DNA of 64,000 nt from Bdellovibrionaceae bacterium UBA6502. Lineage in GTDB: Bacteria > Bdellovibrionota > Bdellovibrionia > Bdellovibrionales > UBA840. Made by a program: the position numbers and the translations under genes. Shown here in pieces: positions 43,924 to 53,009 of the stretch; position 1 is the stretch's first letter, and every line of letters starts with the position of its first letter. The notes under the pieces were generated by a model. The model saw only the letters and a program-made list of their open reading frames with translations. It did no database searches and had not been told where the DNA came from. The stretch is from the NCBI GenBank assembly GCA_002436415.1, contig DJMA01000003.1, positions 186,001 to 250,000 of the forward strand, given 5' to 3'.

Positions 43924-45462
43924 TTATTTTTTCTTATGCCACTTCACAGAATACAAATCATGACGTCTGTCTTGTAAGTTTCTAACCGCACCACTAGCTC
44001 TCGCTTCAAGAAGAGTGTCTACGCGTAAATCCGCAATGGCCACTGTTTCTACATTTGGAGTACTCTCGGCGGCAATTCCATCTTTAGGAAAAGAAAAATC
44101 ACAAGGTGTTAAAATGCAACTTTGTGAATATTGAATGTCTACGTTTTTCACTCGAGGTAGGTTACCGACATTACCAGCCATAGCCACATAGATTTGATTT
44201 TCAATGGCACGAGCCTGGCAGCAATATTTCACTCGACAGTAACCTTGGCGATTGTCCGTTAGGAATGGGACAAAAAGAAAATGAATTCCTTGATTCACCA
44301 AATGCCTAGTTAATTCAGGAAATTCAGAATCATAACAAATCAACACACCGATTGGGCCACAATCCGTATCGATCACATTGACTTCGTCACCACCTTCGAT
44401 TTTCCACCAATACTTTTCATCTGGAGTGGGGTGGATCTTAGCCTGTTCATGGATCTCACCATTTCGTAAACAAATGTAAGAGATGTTTCTCACGGAATCT
44501 TTGACTTTCGTAGGATGAGAGCCAGCGATGATGTTTACATTGTATTTCACTGATAGATCACTAAAGAGCTTTTTGATATCTTCAGTGTATTTAGTCATAT
44601 GTTCGATTGCGATGTCTGGTGCAACCTCTTCATTCTCAATACTTAATAACTGCATAGTAAAGAGTTCTGGGAATAATAGAAAGTCAGCTCTATAATCTCC
44701 TGCAACGTCAACATAGTATTCAACGATTTTGGCAAACTCTTCAAAACTCTCAACGGCTCTTTGTTTGTACTGGACCGTTACAACTCGAACCTTATTGGGG
44801 CGTAGAGCAGTGTTCTCTTCAGCAACGACTGCTGTCCATTCAGGATTGTTCCAACACAGGTGAACGGCGTAGCCTAATGACTCTTGGTCAGTAGGCAAAT
44901 AGCCAGGCAAAACACCAATTACTTCAAACTCATTTCTAAGATGGAATCCCAGAGTAGAGTCTTTGATATGTTTATTTTTAACTTGATCAATATAATCATG
45001 AACGTCTTTTACTTTCTTACGTTTTTTAGCAAAACCAGGGATGCGTCCCCCGAAAATGATTCCCTTTAATTTCTCAAACTTAACAAGGGCTTTTCTCGCA
45101 TTATAAATTCTCTGTCCGATTCTCTTACCGCGAATTTCTGGGTCAACGCAGGTTTCATAACCGTAAAGGTACTCACCATCGCTTTTATGAGTCAGACCAT
45201 ATCCATTGGCCGTCATTTCTTCCCAGGTATGCTCTTTTAAAGCTCTATCTTCTGTCATTAATAAACTAGCTGAGTAGGCGACTAATTTTTCACCCAAGAA
45301 AACAACGAAGCAACCATCCGCATAGTTGGATATTTGCGCTCGAATCATCTCTTTTGTGTAGGGTGGAATGTTGGGGTAAACCTTTTTAACAAGGGCCTCA
45401 ATTTTAGGGATATCTTTTGTTTTCGCGTTTCTTAGTTCGATTAGTTCTTTTTTCTGTTTCAT
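43924..45462 (-). CDS. GNAT acetyltransferase fused to carbon-nitrogen hydrolase
   Basis: 512 residues. The first ~200 residues are a GNAT domain (YETCVDPEIRGKRIGQRIYN provides the acetyl-CoA loop). The last ~280 are a nitrilase-superfamily domain with the three catalytic residues: Glu in LLFPELFTMQLL, Lys in QAKIHPTPDEKYW and Cys in GVLICYDSEFPELT. This two-domain protein is a known bacterial architecture, probably coupling acetyl transfer and amide hydrolysis; substrates are unknown. A remnant of its 3' end lies 2.2 kb downstream. Monocistronic with a terminator after it. Confidence 0.9.
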   Translation of the reverse strand: MKQKKELIELRNAKTKDIPKIEALVKKVYPNIPPYTKEMIRAQISNYADGCFVVFLGEKLVAYSASLLMTEDRALKEHTWEEMTANGYGLTHKSDGEYLYGYETCVDPEIRGKRIGQRIYNARKALVKFEKLKGIIFGGRIPGFAKKRKKVKDVHDYIDQVKNKHIKDSTLGFHLRNEFEVIGVLPGYLPTDQESLGYAVHLCWNNPEWTAVVAEENTALRPNKVRVVTVQYKQRAVESFEEFAKIVEYYVDVAGDYRADFLLFPELFTMQLLSIENEEVAPDIAIEHMTKYTEDIKKLFSDLSVKYNVNIIAGSHPTKVKDSVRNISYICLRNGEIHEQAKIHPTPDEKYWWKIEGGDEVNVIDTDCGPIGVLICYDSEFPELTRHLVNQGIHFLFVPFLTDNRQGYCRVKYCCQARAIENQIYVAMAGNVGNLPRVKNVDIQYSQSCILTPCDFSFPKDGIAAESTPNVETVAIADLRVDTLLEARASGAVRNLQDRRHDLYSVKWHKKK

Positions 45463-45581
45463 GGATCTAAGATAAAGTTTTTTTAAGTTTGCGGCAATGA
45501 GGATCTTTGTTTTTTGTTTGATCCAGTGGTCTTAGCTAAGGAGGTTTAAACTAGATTTCCAAGTAAACTTGTTTAAAGGAC

Positions 45582-45612
45582 CAAAAAAAAGTGAAGCCGC
45601 AATGGCTTCACT
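45582..45612 (-). terminator. Intrinsic terminator of the acidic-tail gene
   Basis: Perfect 9-bp stem AGTGAAGCC / GGCTTCACT with a 5-base loop, followed on the minus strand by eight T. It sits just past the minus-strand stop codon of the neighbouring gene. Confidence 0.82.
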
Positions 45613-45639
45613 GTTTTTAGTTAGGAAATGTACTTGGAC

Positions 45640-46119
45640 TTATGAGCTTAGGCCACCAAAGTCATCATCATTTAGCTCTTCTTTTTTAGATTCTTCTGAG
45701 GCCTCTTCAGTTACAGCCTCTTTTGGCATTTCTTCAGTTGTGGCTGCGGCCTCTTTTGTTTCAGCTACAATTGCTTCAGCTGGAGTTTCGGCTTTTGCCT
45801 CTTCAGGCTCTGAGCTAGCTTCATCTGCTTTGATCATTGAAGTTCTAAAATCTACGATCTTTTTAACGATGTCGTGATCTGGGAAACGGGTTTGAAGTTC
45901 AGAAACAGCTTGGTTCGTTAGTTCGGCACGGAGAATTTGATCTACATATTCACTAACAACAGGGTTGTTTTTTGTAGTCTCGGCTAAGGTTTTGATTTTA
46001 GCTTCGATTTTCTCACGGTTTTCATTGAAGTTACTTAAAACCAAATCTCTGATGGCGTCTGAATTGATGTTTTGTTTTAAGCTTTTAAGTTCTTCTAAAA
46101 TAGGGCGTAAATTTGCCAT
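45640..46119 (-). CDS. Small soluble protein with acidic Ala/Glu-rich tail, unknown
   Basis: 159 residues with AGGAG seven bases before the ATG. The first ~95 residues are helical (LRPILEELKSLKQNINSDAI). The second part, from ~105, is low-complexity, with repeats of EA, AE, ET and EE, ending DDDFGGLSS. No signal peptide or membrane span. I recognise no family. It stands apart with its own terminator between the GNAT-nitrilase gene and the divergent trmB. Confidence 0.75.
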   Translation of the reverse strand: MANLRPILEELKSLKQNINSDAIRDLVLSNFNENREKIEAKIKTLAETTKNNPVVSEYVDQILRAELTNQAVSELQTRFPDHDIVKKIVDFRTSMIKADEASSEPEEAKAETPAEAIVAETKEAAATTEEMPKEAVTEEASEESKKEELNDDDFGGLSS

Positions 46120-46299
46120 TTTTATCTCCTAGCGATCCTGACTATGATCTAAATTTCATAGCTTTTCCTAATTTACGTCATATCGGGAATCCTGCAAATT
46201 AGTTTAGGATTTAACCTAAATTTTGAAAAACTTACAGTTAGAATTTGTTAAGATCTAAAAAAGATTTTTAAATGCCGCGGCATCTGGTAATTTTCGCTC

Positions 46300-47031
46300 A
46301 TGGAAAATGCAGAAAACCCTTTCGATTATATCTTTAATGTTCGCAATTATGTTGTTTCAAAAACCCGTAAATTGCCATACCCAAATGACTATGCCGTAGC
46401 TCTTTTGAATGACTATGAGAAAAACGCCTTTGATGAAGAAAAGGTTCTAGAGTTTAAGGGTCAATGGCGTGAAAAAAGATTTAAAGAAGGGGTGGATAGT
46501 CCTCTTGATTTAGAAATTGGAACAGGCAACGGATTTCACTTAGCGCATTTTGTAGAAACTAATCCAGAGCGCGCCATTGTGGGACTTGAGTTGAAGTATA
46601 AGCCTTTAATTCAAACGGTGCGAAGATGTCTTGATACAGGAAACGATAATTTTGTCGTTGCAAGATACGATGCAAGAATGATCCAAGATCTTTTCGCAGA
46701 AGGCGAATTGAATAATGTCTATATTCACTTTCCAGATCCATGGGCTAAGAAGGATACCACCTTGAAGCATCGCTTGGTTCAGGTGAACTTTTTAAACACA
46801 CTTTATAAATTACAGAAGCCAGGTAGCTTCGTAGATTTTAAAACAGATCATTTTGACTACTACTTATGTGTTCAAGAGTGCCTGAAACACACTCCTTATA
46901 AAGTCATCAGAGAGACTACAAATCTTCATCAAAGCGAATGGGCGGATGAAAACTTCCAAACCCATTTTGAAAAATTATGGACGAGCAAAGGAATTAAGTC
47001 TAACTACATTCGGTTTATCAAAGAATCCTAA
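46300..47031 (+). CDS. trmB: tRNA (guanine(46)-N7)-methyltransferase
   Basis: 243 residues. SAM-binding motif I is DLEIGTGNGFHLAHFV, and the TrmB signature is VYIHFPDPWAKKDTTLKHRLV. It methylates G46 in the variable loop of tRNA using SAM, in the cytoplasm. The last residues YIRFIKES close the domain. No overlap with neighbours; a clear terminator follows. Confidence 0.93.
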   Translation: MENAENPFDYIFNVRNYVVSKTRKLPYPNDYAVALLNDYEKNAFDEEKVLEFKGQWREKRFKEGVDSPLDLEIGTGNGFHLAHFVETNPERAIVGLELKYKPLIQTVRRCLDTGNDNFVVARYDARMIQDLFAEGELNNVYIHFPDPWAKKDTTLKHRLVQVNFLNTLYKLQKPGSFVDFKTDHFDYYLCVQECLKHTPYKVIRETTNLHQSEWADENFQTHFEKLWTSKGIKSNYIRFIKES

Positions 47032-47702
47032 GAATTTATAAAAAGAGTATTAAATAAAGACGAGCTTTCGAAGTTCGTCTTTTTTTGTGGTAAATTTTGA
47101 TTAGGATTCCATATCCTTAAAACAAGATTTGAGCTTTATTTCTAGTTAGTAGTTGTTTTCACAAACTTCGCACTTTAGTTGCGGATACAATCCACTTAGA
47201 GTAGATCTTCGCAGGAGTTGCAGTAGCCCTGAGTTACATTCTTATAAATTATTTTTTGAATCTATGGATTCAAAGACCGCGAATGAATTTATCCGCAATT
47301 AAAAGGGAGAGTTTATTTTGTTAGCATAGATTCAATTTAATACTAGCTTCTCTATCTTAAAAAACATGCGATGTAGGTAATCTTTCTTTAGAATCCATTC
47401 TAGGTATAAATGGGGTGAGACTAGCAATTCAGCAAATGAAGCTTTTAGTAATCTATTATTTATTCGATGAATCGTCATTATAGTGTTTTGATAGGGCTCC
47501 AGTATTCTTTTCATGAGCATAATTAAGCATGTAACTTTAAGTAAGTATCAACTCTGAGTTAAGGTCTTCTAAGTCAATGAATTAGAAAATATTCATGTTC
47601 TCAAGCTTTAAAAACACTTAGTGAACACCAATTGTCTGTTTATCTATTGGTTCTGTATTTTTCAATTATATTGAATTCGAAAATTAATATTAGGAGAGAT
47701 TT
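47032..47702. other. Gene-free region after trmB with nested inverted repeats
   Basis: Apart from the trmB terminator I see no supported gene. An inverted repeat TTGCGGATA (47179) / TATCCGCAA (47290) encloses a hairpin TTTGAATC-tatg-GATTCAAA (47255-47274). The other sequence is AT-rich. A 62-codon minus-strand frame exists but lacks a ribosome binding site and similarity. Confidence 0.4.
47056..47087 (+). terminator. Intrinsic terminator of trmB
   Basis: Stem AAAGACGAGCTT / AAGTTCGTCTTT (one mismatch in the middle) with a 3-base loop and T-run. It lies 25 bases after the trmB stop. Confidence 0.85.
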
Positions 47703-48707
47703 ATGTTTATCAACTTTATGAAGGTTTTGTTTTTTATCTTACTAATTAATCCAGTCTACGCTTTTGAGCAGGAGCCGCAAAATTATAGTTTTACTGGGGT
47801 AAATGATTTTAAAATTGTATATTCGAAGTTTGGAAATAAAAAAGGGGTGAATGGTTCCCTTGTGATCTCTCCAGGCAGAGCTGAGTCTTCTTTAAAGCAC
47901 ACTGAAACGGCTTTGGATTTTATTGAGCTAGGTTTTTCCCCGGTCTATATAATTAATCATAGAGGCCAAGGTTTTTCACAAAGAGCCTTAAGCAACCCCC
48001 ACAAAGGACATGTCGAAAATTTTAATTATTACCATCATGATTTTCAGAAGTTTATAGAAAAAGTATTGCAAGATCCTGATACGGATGTAAATAATCTTTT
48101 CGCTTTAAGTCACTCAATGGGTGGGGCAGTTTTAGTTAGTTATTTACAACATTATAAAAATCCTTTTAAAGCAGTTAGTATGGTAGCACCCATGTTAGGT
48201 ATTAAAGTCGACTCGGAAGATGCCACATTGTTTAAGACCTGGGTGATTTGTTACACACCATTTGCGGGAGACTGCAATGATTATGTGCCTGGTGGAAAAG
48301 ACTATGATTTATCAGAGGTTCGTTTTGAGGGAAATAAATCGACTCATAGTCCAGAGCGTTTTCAAGTAAAGTATGATTTTTGGGAAAAGTATCCTGAGCT
48401 TCAATTGGGTTCCGCGACAGTTCGCTGGGTTCGCGAATCCATTCAGGCCAATCAGTTTATGCGTTCTAAGAAAAAAATAGCAAAGATTAAAGATATACCC
48501 ATTTTTATTGTTCAGGCAGAAAATGATGAGGTTGTAGAAAACGCTAAGCAAAATATTTTTTGCGATCGAAAAAATGAAGTGGGAAAAAAGAACTGCGATT
48601 TAGTGATTATTCCAGATGCGAGGCACGGGATTTTAATCGAATCCGATGAGATTCGTCAGCCAGCCATAGACTTTATTGAGGCTTATTTTAAGTCTTTTAG
48701 TATTTAA
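47703..48707 (+). CDS. Exported lysophospholipase/monoglyceride-lipase-like hydrolase
   Basis: 334 residues. Signal peptide MKVLFFILLINPVYAF. Alpha/beta-hydrolase of the PldB/monoacylglycerol-lipase type: strand-turn INHRGQGFS, nucleophile elbow LSHSMGGAVLVSY (Ser in SHSMGG), acid likely Asp/Glu around VQAENDEVVEN, and His in DARHGILIESDE. Likely acts on lysophospholipids or acylglycerols outside the cytoplasm. TAGGAGAG precedes the ATG. It converges on the ferredoxin gene. Confidence 0.87.
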   Translation: MFINFMKVLFFILLINPVYAFEQEPQNYSFTGVNDFKIVYSKFGNKKGVNGSLVISPGRAESSLKHTETALDFIELGFSPVYIINHRGQGFSQRALSNPHKGHVENFNYYHHDFQKFIEKVLQDPDTDVNNLFALSHSMGGAVLVSYLQHYKNPFKAVSMVAPMLGIKVDSEDATLFKTWVICYTPFAGDCNDYVPGGKDYDLSEVRFEGNKSTHSPERFQVKYDFWEKYPELQLGSATVRWVRESIQANQFMRSKKKIAKIKDIPIFIVQAENDEVVENAKQNIFCDRKNEVGKKNCDLVIIPDARHGILIESDEIRQPAIDFIEAYFKSFSI

Positions 48708-48719
48708 ATATTCTAAATA

Positions 48720-49010
48720 TTACCAGTAGGGTGTGTCGATAGTGATATCACCCTCGACTTTACAGGCACAGGCCATTCGACAATTCTTATCAATTCCTTT
48801 AACTTCCATAAAGTCTCGTTCTTCTTGATCGGGCATGCTGAGGTTATAGCTACCATCAGTAACCTGAACATAGCACTTAGCACAAACAAGTTTGCCACTG
48901 CAAGAGGAGGCAACAGGCACCCCTCTTGAGGTGAGGGCTTGCATCAAAGTTTCGCCGTTTTCTACTTCTAGGTCTTCACGATTTGCTTTTGAGAACTTAA
49001 TTTTAGGCAT
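48720..49010 (-). CDS. [2Fe-2S] ferredoxin (adrenodoxin/Fdx type)
   Basis: 96 residues. Cluster ligands Cys37, Cys43 and Cys46 in SSCSGKLVCAKCYV and a fourth Cys in CRMACACKV (Cys81). The remaining residues fit the vertebrate-type and Isc-associated ferredoxin fold. Extra Cys flank the fourth ligand (Cys77, Cys83). A small soluble electron carrier; its partner cannot be told from context, as no Isc gene is nearby. Divergent to trxB. Confidence 0.88.
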   Translation of the reverse strand: MPKIKFSKANREDLEVENGETLMQALTSRGVPVASSCSGKLVCAKCYVQVTDGSYNLSMPDQEERDFMEVKGIDKNCRMACACKVEGDITIDTPYW

Positions 49011-49213
49011 AAAGCATTTTAAGTGGGCCTCAGGCAGAATGCAAGGCTGATAATTGAGTTAAGTCTTAGCAGTTTGGGTGGAAGTTTCATTTTGTTTTAG
49101 CGAATGCATAAAAATTTGTAAACCAAAGGCATGACCAGACACTTATTTAGGGCTATATTGTATGCCTTATTTAAAAACTAAAATCATTTGATCAATATAT
49201 CTTAGGAGTCCTC

Positions 49214-50137
49214 ATGGAAAAAGTAATTATCATCGGATCTGGTCCTGCCGGTTACACTTCAGCGATTTACACAGCACGTGCGAACCTTAACCCATTAATG
49301 ATTGCCGGAGAAGAAATCGGTGGTCAGTTAATGTTGACCACAGAAGTTGAAAACTATCCTGGTTTTGCAGATGGAATTACTGGCCCAGAAATGATGGACG
49401 TATTGAGAAAGCAAGCAGAGCGTTTTGGAACTCGCATTGTACCTAAAAAAGTTACGAAAGTAGATTTCTCAGCTCGTCCTTACAAAGTGTGGATTGGCGA
49501 AGAGATGCATGAAACTCAATCTGTAATTATCTCTACAGGTGCTACAGCAAAACTTTTAGACATTGAATCGGAACAAACTTTTTGGGGCCGCGGAATTTCA
49601 GCTTGCGCAACCTGTGATGGAGCCTTTTTTAGAAATGTAGACGTTGCTGTAATTGGTGGTGGAGACACAGCCATGGAAGAAGCTTTGTTCTTAACTAGGT
49701 TTGCGAATAAGGTTTATGTTGTTCATAGACGTGATGAGTTTAGAGCATCAAAGATTATGTCAGATAGAGTGAAGGCTCACGAAAAAATTGAAATCCTTTG
49801 GAATAAAGAGACATTAGAGTACACGGGTGATCAAATGGGTCTTAAAGGAATGAAACTGAAAGATACTGTTAATGGTGAGGAGTCTGAGATTAAAGTAGAA
49901 GGTTGTTTTGTAGCAATCGGGCACAAACCCAATACAGATATTTTCGGCGAACAGTTAGAAAAAAATGATACGGGTTATTTGGTAACTAAACCTGATAGTA
50001 CCTACACAAATGTAGAAGGTGTTTTTGCTGCGGGAGATGTACAAGATCATGTTTACCGTCAGGCGATTACCGCTGCTGGTAGTGGATGTATGGCTGCCAT
50101 CGATTGTGAAAGATGGTTAGAGGAACAAAACTTCTAA
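49214..50137 (+). CDS. trxB: Thioredoxin reductase
   Basis: 307 residues. FAD motif GSGPAGYTSAIYTARANL at the N-terminus, redox-active disulphide ACATCDGAFF, NADPH motif GGGDTAMEEALFLT and C-terminal FAD contact GVFAAGDVQDHVYRQAITAA. The standard bacterial low-molecular-weight enzyme reduces thioredoxin with NADPH in the cytoplasm. AGGAG stands before the ATG. Monocistronic with a strong terminator. Confidence 0.95.
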   Translation: MEKVIIIGSGPAGYTSAIYTARANLNPLMIAGEEIGGQLMLTTEVENYPGFADGITGPEMMDVLRKQAERFGTRIVPKKVTKVDFSARPYKVWIGEEMHETQSVIISTGATAKLLDIESEQTFWGRGISACATCDGAFFRNVDVAVIGGGDTAMEEALFLTRFANKVYVVHRRDEFRASKIMSDRVKAHEKIEILWNKETLEYTGDQMGLKGMKLKDTVNGEESEIKVEGCFVAIGHKPNTDIFGEQLEKNDTGYLVTKPDSTYTNVEGVFAAGDVQDHVYRQAITAAGSGCMAAIDCERWLEEQNF

Positions 50138-50212
50138 AACTAAAGTTACTGGATAAAAGGGGAGTAGTATTTTTTTTGGTGAACTCACTCTTCTATAAAC
50201 ACTAATTTATTG

Positions 50213-50244
50213 AAAGCGATCTTTTTTTAAAGATCGCTTTTTTT
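50213..50244 (+). terminator. Intrinsic terminator of trxB
   Basis: Perfect 12-bp stem AAAGCGATCTTT / AAAGATCGCTTT with loop TTTT, then further T. It lies ~75 bases after the trxB stop. Confidence 0.9.
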
Positions 50245-50248
50245 GCTT

Positions 50249-50479
50249 TTACATAAGGTTTTGATCAATGGGTTGGATAGGAGATGGTAGCTTTTCATCG
50301 GCTATGATCTCAGGCAGATCAATTTCTATGGCTCTTGAAATTTGCAGCATTGGTATGTCGTCCAGTAATCCTTCAAAAGGATTTTCTGCATAGTCACCAA
50401 TTTTTTCCATAAACCAATAAACCCAGAACTGGATCATTTTTTCAGAGAGAACATTACTAAAGAAAAAATACTTCGAGTA
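50249..50479 (-). pseudogene. Remnant: C-terminus of a bestrophin-like protein
   Basis: The last ~62 codons read FWVYWFMEKIGDYAENPFEG, then LLDDIPMLQISRAIEIDLPE and end PIQPIDQNLM. This looks like the C-terminal end of bacterial bestrophin-family (UPF0187) channels (…IENPFxxxxDIPxxxISRxIEIDL…). Full-length members have ~300 residues and start with membrane spans; none of that is present. Upstream the same frame is open only back to the prepilin stop codon. There is no ribosome binding site. It is therefore a truncated leftover, unless an undetected short product is made. Confidence 0.6.
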
Positions 50480-51058
50480 TTAGTTTGGCAAATCAAATGC
50501 CGTAGGGCCAACGATGATATCGGATGGATTATTGCAGCCGGTAGGGGATTTTTGAGGAATCATTAACTGAATGTTGTCTGCATAGGCTATTTCATCTGTG
50601 TAGGCTTCAAAGTTTCCATTGGCTCCCACTGAAGTGATGGTATCCCAGTTGCAACCAGCGAATTCATTTTCGTTTTCATCTAATAATAAAATATTGCCCC
50701 ATGCGTCTCTTTGCAAACCGCTAAAGCCTAATTTGTTGTAACGGGATTCAGCAGTTGCATCAGGTGCCCAGGAATCAGCATCCGTTGTATAACCAGCAAA
50801 AGCACACCTTGTGCAGTTGCTACCTGAAATTTGTCGAACGAATTTATCTTCCACCGTTCTAATTCCAACAATACCATTTCTTAGTTGGATCAATTGCGAA
50901 ATGGTTAATTTTACTCTTGTTCTATGCATAATCAGTGAGTAGTTAGGGATAGCCACTCCTGCAAGTATACCGATAATTGCTACTGTTACCATTAGTTCAA
51001 TTAAATTGAAAGCTCGTTGGTCGGCCCTTAGCTTTGAAAAGAAAAACCCTAAAATCAT
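50480..51058 (-). CDS. Type IV prepilin-like protein
   Basis: 192 residues. Prepilin leader of 16 residues, then FNLIELMVTVAIIGILAGVAIPNY, the conserved class III signal and hydrophobic helix. The residue before the cleavage site is Ala where Gly is usual (QRA|FNLIE). The Glu5 of the mature pilin is present. Four Cys in the globular part (GSNCTRCAF, AGCNW, TGCNN) suggest disulphides. The start codon lies in the loop of a terminator-like hairpin directly downstream of fabI, which may attenuate expression. No pilus assembly gene is close; probably a minor pilin or pseudopilin. Confidence 0.85.
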   Translation of the reverse strand: MILGFFFSKLRADQRAFNLIELMVTVAIIGILAGVAIPNYSLIMHRTRVKLTISQLIQLRNGIVGIRTVEDKFVRQISGSNCTRCAFAGYTTDADSWAPDATAESRYNKLGFSGLQRDAWGNILLLDENENEFAGCNWDTITSVGANGNFEAYTDEIAYADNIQLMIPQKSPTGCNNPSDIIVGPTAFDLPN

Positions 51059-51074
51059 GTCTAAATTTTAGGGT
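51040..51074 (-). terminator. fabI terminator whose loop contains the prepilin start codon
   Basis: Perfect 10-bp stem ACCCTAAAAT / ATTTTAGGGT (51046-51055 / 51065-51074), followed on the minus strand by TTTTCTTTTC. It is located 30 bases after the fabI stop, and the prepilin ATG (51056-51058) is in its 9-base loop. Whether it terminates or represses initiation is unknown. Confidence 0.65.
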
Positions 51075-51102
51075 AATGAAAGCTTTTTAACAATAAGATA
51101 AT

Positions 51103-51867
51103 TTATTTTATGATTTGAGCTCCGCAGTCGACGTAGAGTACATCGCCAGTAATGTGCTTTGCTAATGGAGAAAGTAAGAAACTTGCCGTATCTCCGACAG
51201 ATTCCCCATCGATATTTTGTCGAAGTGGATTTTGTTCTTCAGCTTTACCAAGCATGCTTCTGAAATCTCTAATTCCGCTTGCGCTCAAAGTTTTTATTGG
51301 CCCTGCCGAAATGGCATTTACGCGAATGTTGTTTGGCCCCATATCCGCAGCAAGGTATCTCACCGATGCTTCTAGAGCTGCTTTAGCAACTCCCATTACA
51401 TTGTAGTTCTCTACAACTCTAACTGCACCCAAATAACTTAGGGTTACAATACTACCACCATTGGTCATTAATGGCTCTGCGTGTTTTGCTACATCAACTA
51501 AAGAGTAAGCGCTAATGTCCATTGCCTTTAAAAAACCTTCGCGGCTAGTATCGATAAATCTTCCTTCAAGATCTTCTCTTTCAGCATATGCTATGGCATG
51601 AACTAGGCCATCGATTTGACCAAATTTTTCTTTTACAGTCTCAAAAAAAGATTTTAGTTCATCGGCATTGGTAACGTCACATTGTTGAATGATTTCAGCA
51701 TTTACTTCTTCGGCCAAAGGACGAACTCGTTTCTCCATTTTTTCATTTAGAAAATTTACGGCGACTTGAGCCCCTGCTTTTTTTAGAGATTGAGTGATAA
51801 ACCATGCAAGACTCATTTTGTTTGCAATACCCATCACTACATATTTTTTGCCATTTAAATCGATCAT
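51103..51867 (-). CDS. fabI: Enoyl-[acyl-carrier-protein] reductase
   Basis: 254 residues of the short-chain dehydrogenase type specific for FabI: N-terminal GIANKMSLAWFI (the FabI variant of GxxxGxG), AIAYAEREDLEG, and the catalytic Tyr/Lys in YNVMGVAK with a Tyr in LSYLGA. It reduces trans-2-enoyl-ACP with NADH in the last step of each fatty-acid elongation round. Cytoplasmic. It stands directly upstream of the prepilin gene on the same strand, with a terminator-like hairpin in between. Confidence 0.95.
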   Translation of the reverse strand: MIDLNGKKYVVMGIANKMSLAWFITQSLKKAGAQVAVNFLNEKMEKRVRPLAEEVNAEIIQQCDVTNADELKSFFETVKEKFGQIDGLVHAIAYAEREDLEGRFIDTSREGFLKAMDISAYSLVDVAKHAEPLMTNGGSIVTLSYLGAVRVVENYNVMGVAKAALEASVRYLAADMGPNNIRVNAISAGPIKTLSASGIRDFRSMLGKAEEQNPLRQNIDGESVGDTASFLLSPLAKHITGDVLYVDCGAQIIK

Positions 51868-52046
51868 AAATCCTCTCTTTCAAAGGCGCCTAGTGTAATT
51901 AAAAACTGTCCTATTGGGCAAGTGATAGAGGACAAACCTATACTATGCATCAAAAATGCTGGCTTTTACTGCCATTCCTTTGCATTAGGTGAAAATGCCA
52001 ATAGAAAGGCTTTGCCATTTATGGACTTTAGAATAAAACTGTAAGT

Positions 52047-53009
52047 ATGCAGAACTTAATGAAAATTCTTATTTTATTTGCCTTAGTAGCCTGTTCCGAT
52101 GTGGAAAAAAAGCCCACCACTGAAACTCCTGCCGAAAAAGCGGGACAAAGCCAGAGTATCAATGATGACAAAGTAAATGTTCAAAATCCAATGGACAAGA
52201 ATATGAATTCAGCGAATGAGGCTATTGTTTCATCTTCTAGTTCGGAGGAATTAAAGCAGGCTTGTCTTGAGCAGCTAGGAAATTTGCCAGCTCCTTTTAC
52301 GAACGAGCATACTTTTAAATATTGTAATGAAATGCTTCACGATGTGAGTTGTAACAGTACATTAGGAAAACCTATTTTTCATTTTGATAAAGGTAGCGCT
52401 AAAGAGCGACATATTAAAGTCTTAGTTTTCGGCACGATTCATGGTGACGAAGGTGCAGCAGGTAGCTTGGCTAGGGATTGGGTGCATCGCTTAAAAGACC
52501 TAGAGCCGAGAAGTGAGTGGAGAATCCTTCCTATTTTAAACCCAGATGGATTAGAAAAAAGAACTCGCACGAATGCCAATGGTGTGGACTTAAATCGAAA
52601 TTTTCCGACGAATGATTGGTTTGATTCCGCACAAAAATTTTGGAGAAAAAAAGGTGCAAGGGCGAGGCGTTTTCCTGGTAATGCAGGAGGTTCTGAAAAA
52701 GAAACTCAATGTATCATTAAACATATTGAGGACTTTAAACCCGATTTTATAATTTCCATCCACACTCCATATGGGGTTTTGGATTTTGACGGCCCGAATG
52801 TTGTGAAGCCGGCTTCGATATTACCGTGGCGTAGATTAGGGCATATGCCAGGGAGTCTTGGTCGTTATATGTGGAAAGACAATGAAGTTCCGGTTTTAAC
52901 TATTGAGTTAAAAGGTGGTGAGCCTTTAGTTCAAAAACAAATGGAAGACTTGCAGGATATCATCGGAACAGTTGCGATTCGTTCTCTGAAAAGTTTAGGT
53001 AGGTGGTAG
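52047..53009 (+). CDS. M14-family zinc carboxypeptidase lipoprotein (MpaA-like)
   Basis: 320 residues. Lipobox LFALVAC with Cys16, then a Ser/Asn/Glu-rich linker. The catalytic domain (~110-315) has zinc ligands His132 and Glu135 in GTIHGDEGAAG and His239 in IISIHTP; NPDGLEKRTRTNANGVDLNR is the substrate-binding segment and Glu287 in VLTIELKGG the general base. It resembles murein peptide amidase MpaA, which trims the gamma-D-Glu-mDAP bond, but is lipid-anchored, so acts in the envelope. The next gene starts immediately after its stop. Confidence 0.88.
   Translation: MQNLMKILILFALVACSDVEKKPTTETPAEKAGQSQSINDDKVNVQNPMDKNMNSANEAIVSSSSSEELKQACLEQLGNLPAPFTNEHTFKYCNEMLHDVSCNSTLGKPIFHFDKGSAKERHIKVLVFGTIHGDEGAAGSLARDWVHRLKDLEPRSEWRILPILNPDGLEKRTRTNANGVDLNRNFPTNDWFDSAQKFWRKKGARARRFPGNAGGSEKETQCIIKHIEDFKPDFIISIHTPYGVLDFDGPNVVKPASILPWRRLGHMPGSLGRYMWKDNEVPVLTIELKGGEPLVQKQMEDLQDIIGTVAIRSLKSLGRW

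Noticed and set aside
47332..47520. 62-codon minus-strand frame in the gap after trmB
   Set aside because: No ribosome binding site, no recognised similarity and AT-rich composition; could be random.
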